A DNA stretch of 7,742 nt, taken from Kiritimatiellia bacterium (GTDB taxonomy: Bacteria; Verrucomicrobiota; Kiritimatiellia; CAIQIC01; Lenti-01). The stretch spans positions 1-7,742 of the forward strand of contig JAHDSS010000518.1 in the NCBI GenBank assembly GCA_018432565.1, given 5' to 3'. Position numbers and translations under genes: made by a program. The number at the start of each line of letters is the position of its first letter. Position 1 is the stretch's first letter. Under the pieces are notes generated by a model. The model searched no databases and was not told the DNA's origin. It saw only the letters and a program-made list of their open reading frames with translations. Positions 4,885 to 7,742 of this stretch are shown here, in pieces.

Positions 4885-6894
4885 ATGGCGGCGAAAAGAA
4901 AAGGGAAAACCGCGGCGAAGCCGTCCGGAAAAAGCTCGCATTCGGGCCGCGCGTTGGACAAAATGAAAAACGCCGTGACAAGAGGGACGACCAGGCAGAC
5001 GGCGGGGGAGGCGGCGGGGCCGCGCCGGGCAGGGTGGCTTCGCCGGCCGGGGTTATGCGCTCTGCTGGTGTTCGGATGCGCCCTGGCGTTTCGCGCGGCC
5101 TTCCTAGCGGAGGCCTTCCGGCAGCCCCAGTTCGAACTGGTGTACATGGATCCCGAATACAACCTGGAATGGGCCAGGGGCATGGCCACCGGCCTGTGGA
5201 AACCGCCCTACGACCGCCTGCAGGAGGGCCCCTACTTCCGGGCGCCGCTGTATTCGATGTTCCTGGCCCTGTGGCTGAGAGTCTTCGACGGAAATTTGTG
5301 GGCGGTGCGATGGGCGCAGGCGGTCCTGGGGTCGCTGTCGTGCGTGCTGGCCGGCGTTCTGGGGCGGCGGGTGTTCGGTGCGCGGGAGGGCCTGCTGGCC
5401 GGGCTGTTGTGCGCCGGCTATTGGGTCCTGGCGTATTTCGACAGCCAGTTCCTGCTGCCGGTGCTGCTGGTGTTTCTGGGGCTGGCCGGCTTCGTGCTGC
5501 TGTCGCTGGCGCTGGAGCGGTCCTCGCCGGGACGGGCGGGTGCCGCGGGGCTGGCATTCGGTCTGTTTGCCGTCACGCGCCCCAACGTCCTGGCGTTTTT
5601 CCCGGTGCTGACGGCATGGAGCGTCTGGGCGGGCCGGTCCTGGCCGTCCGCGCGCCGCCTGGCATTTACCGGGCTGCTGGCGGCGGGTTTCGCCCTGCCG
5701 CCGCTGGCGGCCACGGTGCGCAACCGGGTGGCGGGCGGCGACTGGGTGGTGGTGGCATCGCAGGGCGGCGTGAACTTTTTCATCGGCAACAATCCGCAAT
5801 CGAACGGCATGCAGGCGGTGGTGCCGGGGACGCGCGCGACGTGGTGGGGCGGTTATGACGACACGGTGGCGATCGCCGAGGCGGCGGCGGGACGGCCGCT
5901 CAAGCCGTCGGAAGTGTCCCGCTACTGGTACGGGCGGGCCTGGACGTTCATTCGCTGCGAGCCGCTGGCGTGGCTGAAGCTGACCGGCCGCAAGGCGCTG
6001 GCGCTGGCCGGCGACGTGGAAATTCCCAACAATGCGCCCTATGAGGCCCAGCGAAAGCGGTACGTTGTGCTGTCGGCCGTTCCGCTGGGCTTTGGCCTGC
6101 TGCTGGCGCTGTTTGCGGTTTCGCTGCCGCGGTGGATCTCCCGCGGGCCGGCGCCGCCGGAAGGTCCGCCGGGGCGTCGGGATCTGCGGGTGCTGATCCT
6201 GCTGTTTTTGGGGGTGTATGCCGCGACGATCGTGGCGTTTTTCGTGACCGGTCGCTATCGGGTGCCCCTGGTGCCGTTCGTGGCGCTGGGCGCGGCTGCC
6301 GCCCTTGTGCGCGGGTGGGAGCATCTGGCGGCCAGGCGGTGGAAGCCGCTGGCGGTCCTGGCGCTGACCGCGGCGGTGCTGGCAGGGCTGCTGCGGATGG
6401 ATGTCTTCGGCATCCGCGAGGCGACATCGGGCTTTGCCCGTCTGTCGGCGGCGCAGGACCTGCTGGCCCTGGGGAAACCCGAGGCGGCCATTTCGGAACT
6501 GGAGAGGCTTCAGTCCGAGGGGCGGCTGAATGCGCCCGAGGTGGCGATCACGCTGGTGCAGGCCCATCTGGCGCGTGGCGGGCCCGGCGTCACCGCCGCC
6601 GTGCGCACGGTGGCCGAAGAGGCCTTGACGCGCCATCCCGATACGCCGGAGCTGCTGTGGGCGGCCGCCGTCGCTCATCAGCAGGACCGGAACTGGCCGA
6701 AAGTCCGCGAACGGGTAGAACGGTTGCTGCAGGTGGACCCGGAGAATATCCAGGCCTTGCATCTGGCCGGGTTGGCCGCTCTCCGGCAGGGGCGGCACCA
6801 CGACGCGGAGGCGCTGTACCAACGGGCCGTTCAGGTGGACCCGTATCATCCCGCCACGCGGGACATGGGCCGGCGACTGGCCCGGACGCAGTGA
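4885..6894 (+). CDS. Membrane glycosyltransferase of the PMT/ArnT (GT39-like) superfamily with C-terminal TPRs
   Basis: The 669-residue protein (from ATG 4885) begins with a cytosolic Lys/Ser-rich head, then a first membrane helix at about 56-76. The first periplasmic loop has the acidic site expected of the superfamily (Asp89/Glu91 in YMDPEYNLEWA) and GPYFRAPLYSMFLAL (115-129), close to a common consensus. Other landmarks are VTRPNVLAFFP (230-240), FFIGNNPQSNG (298-308) and GRYRVPLVPFVALGA (456-470), with about ten or more membrane helices up to residue 503. Residues 520-669 are soluble helical repeats: TPR-like units near 520-548 and 588-620, and a clear TPR at about 622-655 (ALHLAGLAALRQGRHHDAEALYQ). 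Family members move sugars from polyprenyl-phosphate donors to protein, lipid A or other acceptors outside the inner membrane; donor and acceptor are unknown here. No strong ribosome binding site precedes ATG 4885; TTG 4876 and ATG 4963 are in-frame alternatives. It is divergent from prfC, 52 bp away. Confidence 0.88.
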   Translation: MAAKRKGKTAAKPSGKSSHSGRALDKMKNAVTRGTTRQTAGEAAGPRRAGWLRRPGLCALLVFGCALAFRAAFLAEAFRQPQFELVYMDPEYNLEWARGMATGLWKPPYDRLQEGPYFRAPLYSMFLALWLRVFDGNLWAVRWAQAVLGSLSCVLAGVLGRRVFGAREGLLAGLLCAGYWVLAYFDSQFLLPVLLVFLGLAGFVLLSLALERSSPGRAGAAGLAFGLFAVTRPNVLAFFPVLTAWSVWAGRSWPSARRLAFTGLLAAGFALPPLAATVRNRVAGGDWVVVASQGGVNFFIGNNPQSNGMQAVVPGTRATWWGGYDDTVAIAEAAAGRPLKPSEVSRYWYGRAWTFIRCEPLAWLKLTGRKALALAGDVEIPNNAPYEAQRKRYVVLSAVPLGFGLLLALFAVSLPRWISRGPAPPEGPPGRRDLRVLILLFLGVYAATIVAFFVTGRYRVPLVPFVALGAAAALVRGWEHLAARRWKPLAVLALTAAVLAGLLRMDVFGIREATSGFARLSAAQDLLALGKPEAAISELERLQSEGRLNAPEVAITLVQAHLARGGPGVTAAVRTVAEEALTRHPDTPELLWAAAVAHQQDRNWPKVRERVERLLQVDPENIQALHLAGLAALRQGRHHDAEALYQRAVQVDPYHPATRDMGRRLARTQ

Positions 6895-7180
6895 GAGGGG
6901 GTGAGGGGGCGGAATTCAGTGGCAAGGCAATCGAGCCTCACGACGGCCGGGCATTTCCAGCGGTTACAAACATCAAATCATAGGACTGACCATTCTTCAT
7001 GTACTGCAACATCACGCTTGTGCCTTTGCAGAGTCTTCTTCACCGAGGAACTGCTCGGCGACCAGATGGCGACTGTCCCCGGCGCGCCCGACTTCTCCGA
7101 GCCCGTATTACGGCAGTGGCTTTGTAAAGGATTTCCAAGAAAACCGCCATAGCTGAGTCTAATTTGGTAGAAAGGGCACC
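6895..7180. other. Non-coding stretch with AT-rich dip before the sigma factor gene
   Basis: I find no credible gene here. Base composition drops sharply: 6961-7020 has about 25 G/C in 60 bases, against well over 60 percent in neighbouring genes. Visible structure is limited. A GTGAG-purine tract (6890-6910) follows the glycosyltransferase stop, with GTGAGG (6901-6906) able to pair with CCTCAC (6936-6941) across a 29-nt loop. A short CCGAG/CTCGG stem lies at 7043-7058. Neither is followed by a T-run. The 3' part should hold the sigma gene promoter; TCTAAT (7158-7163) is a possible -10 but no convincing -35 pairs with it. No tRNA-like cloverleaf was apparent. Confidence 0.5.
7170..7176 (+). 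promoter_or_regulatory. Ribosome binding site of the ECF sigma factor gene
   Basis: GAAAGGG ends 4 nt before ATG 7181 and supports that start. Confidence 0.5.
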
Positions 7181-7741
7181 ATGGACGTCGCGGAAGCAAC
7201 GGATTCTGAGCTGGTCATCGCCATCCAACGGGATGGGGCCGGTTGTGTCGTGGAAGAGCTGATGCGGCGGCATTTGCCGAGGGTGCGAGGCATGATGTAC
7301 CAAATGGCATTGAATCACGCGGATGCGGACGACCTGACGCAGGAGGTCTTCATCCGGGCCTGGCGCGGGCTGGCCAAGTTTCGCGGCGGGGCGTCGTTTT
7401 CGACCTGGCTGCATCGGATTGCGATGAACTGCGCCATGAGTTTTCTGGGGCGCCGGGCGCGGCGGGCGGCGGCCCCGCTGGAGGCGGTGCCGGAACCGGC
7501 GGCCCCCTGCGGCGACCGGCCGGATGTCCGGGCGGCGGCGGCGGAGCTGGACGGGCGGATCCGGGCGGCGCTGGAGCAACTGACGCCCAAGCTGCGCGCG
7601 GCGATCGTGCTGACGGTTTTGCAGGATTACTCTCTTCCGGAGGCCGCGCGCATCGAAGGCTGCGCGCTGGCGACCCTGTACTGGCGGGTACACGAGGCCC
7701 GCCGTTTGATGAAACGCAGCCTGGCGGAGGATTTGCCATGA
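7181..7741 (+). CDS. ECF-type RNA polymerase sigma factor (sigma-70 family)
   Basis: The 186-residue product has only the two domains of extracytoplasmic-function sigma factors, which direct RNA polymerase to a small promoter set. Region 2 spans about 24-95: the helix with DADDLTQEVFIRAWRGLAKF (48-67) is the core-binding region 2.2, and SFSTWLHRIAMNCAMSF (72-88) covers regions 2.3 and 2.4 for -10 melting and recognition. An Ala/Pro-rich linker (96-125) follows. Region 4 spans about 130-182, with LEQLTPKLRAAIVL (131-144) and the helix-turn-helix SLPEAARIEGCALATLYWRVHEARRLM (151-177). The T-L-Y-W-R-V-H recognition helix replaces the commoner T-V-K-S-R-L-H form. The stop TGA (7739-7741) overlaps the ATG of a following frame, so a translationally coupled partner is likely; in ECF operons this is often a membrane anti-sigma factor, but none is visible here. 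Regulated genes are unknown. Confidence 0.93.
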   Translation: MDVAEATDSELVIAIQRDGAGCVVEELMRRHLPRVRGMMYQMALNHADADDLTQEVFIRAWRGLAKFRGGASFSTWLHRIAMNCAMSFLGRRARRAAAPLEAVPEPAAPCGDRPDVRAAAAELDGRIRAALEQLTPKLRAAIVLTVLQDYSLPEAARIEGCALATLYWRVHEARRLMKRSLAEDLP

Positions 7742-7742
7742 A
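7738..7742 (+). other. Start codon of a downstream gene overlapping the sigma factor stop (ATGA)
   Basis: ATG at 7738-7740 overlaps TGA 7739-7741 in the classic four-base stop/start arrangement, and the window ends 2 nt later. This implies translational coupling of a second gene. Its identity cannot be read; an anti-sigma factor is the usual occupant of this position. Confidence 0.55.

Noticed and set aside
3267..5858. Very long open frame (863 codons) on the plus strand opposite prfC and running into the glycosyltransferase gene
   Set aside because: It lies antisense to a clear RF3 with intact motifs, has Gly/Ala/Arg-rich low-information composition, shows no domain, and overlaps the glycosyltransferase in another frame. 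GC-rich DNA leaves such frames open.
5104..6849. 581-codon open frame on the minus strand opposite the glycosyltransferase
   Set aside because: It is Gln/Arg/Pro-rich with no recognisable motif; the sense strand carries conserved family motifs and membrane helices throughout.
6901..7152. 83-codon plus-strand frame and a 73-codon minus-strand frame in the AT-rich island
   Set aside because: Neither has a ribosome binding site or a recognisable domain, and the minus frame overlaps the sigma factor start. A gene remnant cannot be excluded but nothing supports one.
1..7742. CRISPR array, insertion sequence, phage or defence genes, tRNA or rRNA
   Set aside because: I found no spaced repeats of CRISPR type, no transposase or integrase motifs with terminal repeats, and no tRNA cloverleaf or rRNA signature on either strand.

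Overview
This is a GC-rich (roughly two-thirds G+C), gene-dense bacterial window. It encodes lipoproteins with lipoboxes, a signal-peptide outer-membrane beta-barrel and a periplasm-facing glycosyltransferase, so the host is Gram-negative. The mix of a YDSN-type beta-barrel, a PMT-type glycosyltransferase with a TPR tail, and an ECF sigma factor with an A-T-L-Y-W-R-V-H recognition helix reminds me of the PVC group (Kiritimatiellota, Verrucomicrobiota or Lentisphaerota). A deltaproteobacterium-like lineage is not excluded, and the taxonomic guess is low confidence because no RNA gene is present.

Layout. (1) 1-1141, minus strand: a two-gene lipoprotein unit. A small BON-domain lipoprotein comes first, then after a 28-nt gap a lipoprotein with a C39-peptidase-like domain and TPRs, running off the left edge. 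The peptidase-like domain appears to have lost both catalytic residues. (2) 1142-1399: a divergent regulatory region with a candidate promoter in each direction, three 13-bp direct repeats, and a perfect inverted repeat inside the rightward promoter spacer. (3) 1400-3219, plus strand: a beta-barrel outer-membrane protein followed 14 nt later by a small secreted helical protein with a proline-rich tail. (4) 3246-4832, minus strand: peptide chain release factor 3, convergent with the previous unit across a 26-bp gap containing a GC hairpin. (5) 4885-6894, plus strand: a large membrane glycosyltransferase with C-terminal TPRs, divergent from prfC with only 52 bp between them. (6) 6895-7180: a non-coding stretch with a pronounced AT-rich dip. 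(7) 7181-7741, plus strand: an ECF RNA polymerase sigma factor whose stop overlaps a new ATG (ATGA) at the right edge, so a co-translated partner begins just outside the window.

Taken together, everything except prfC concerns the cell envelope or its regulation. The divergent lipoprotein and beta-barrel units share one control region and may be co-regulated. I see no defence system, mobile element, CRISPR array or tRNA. The least ordinary items are the apparently inactive C39-like TPR lipoprotein with its BON partner, the repeat-rich divergent control region, and the unclassified secreted partner of the beta-barrel.
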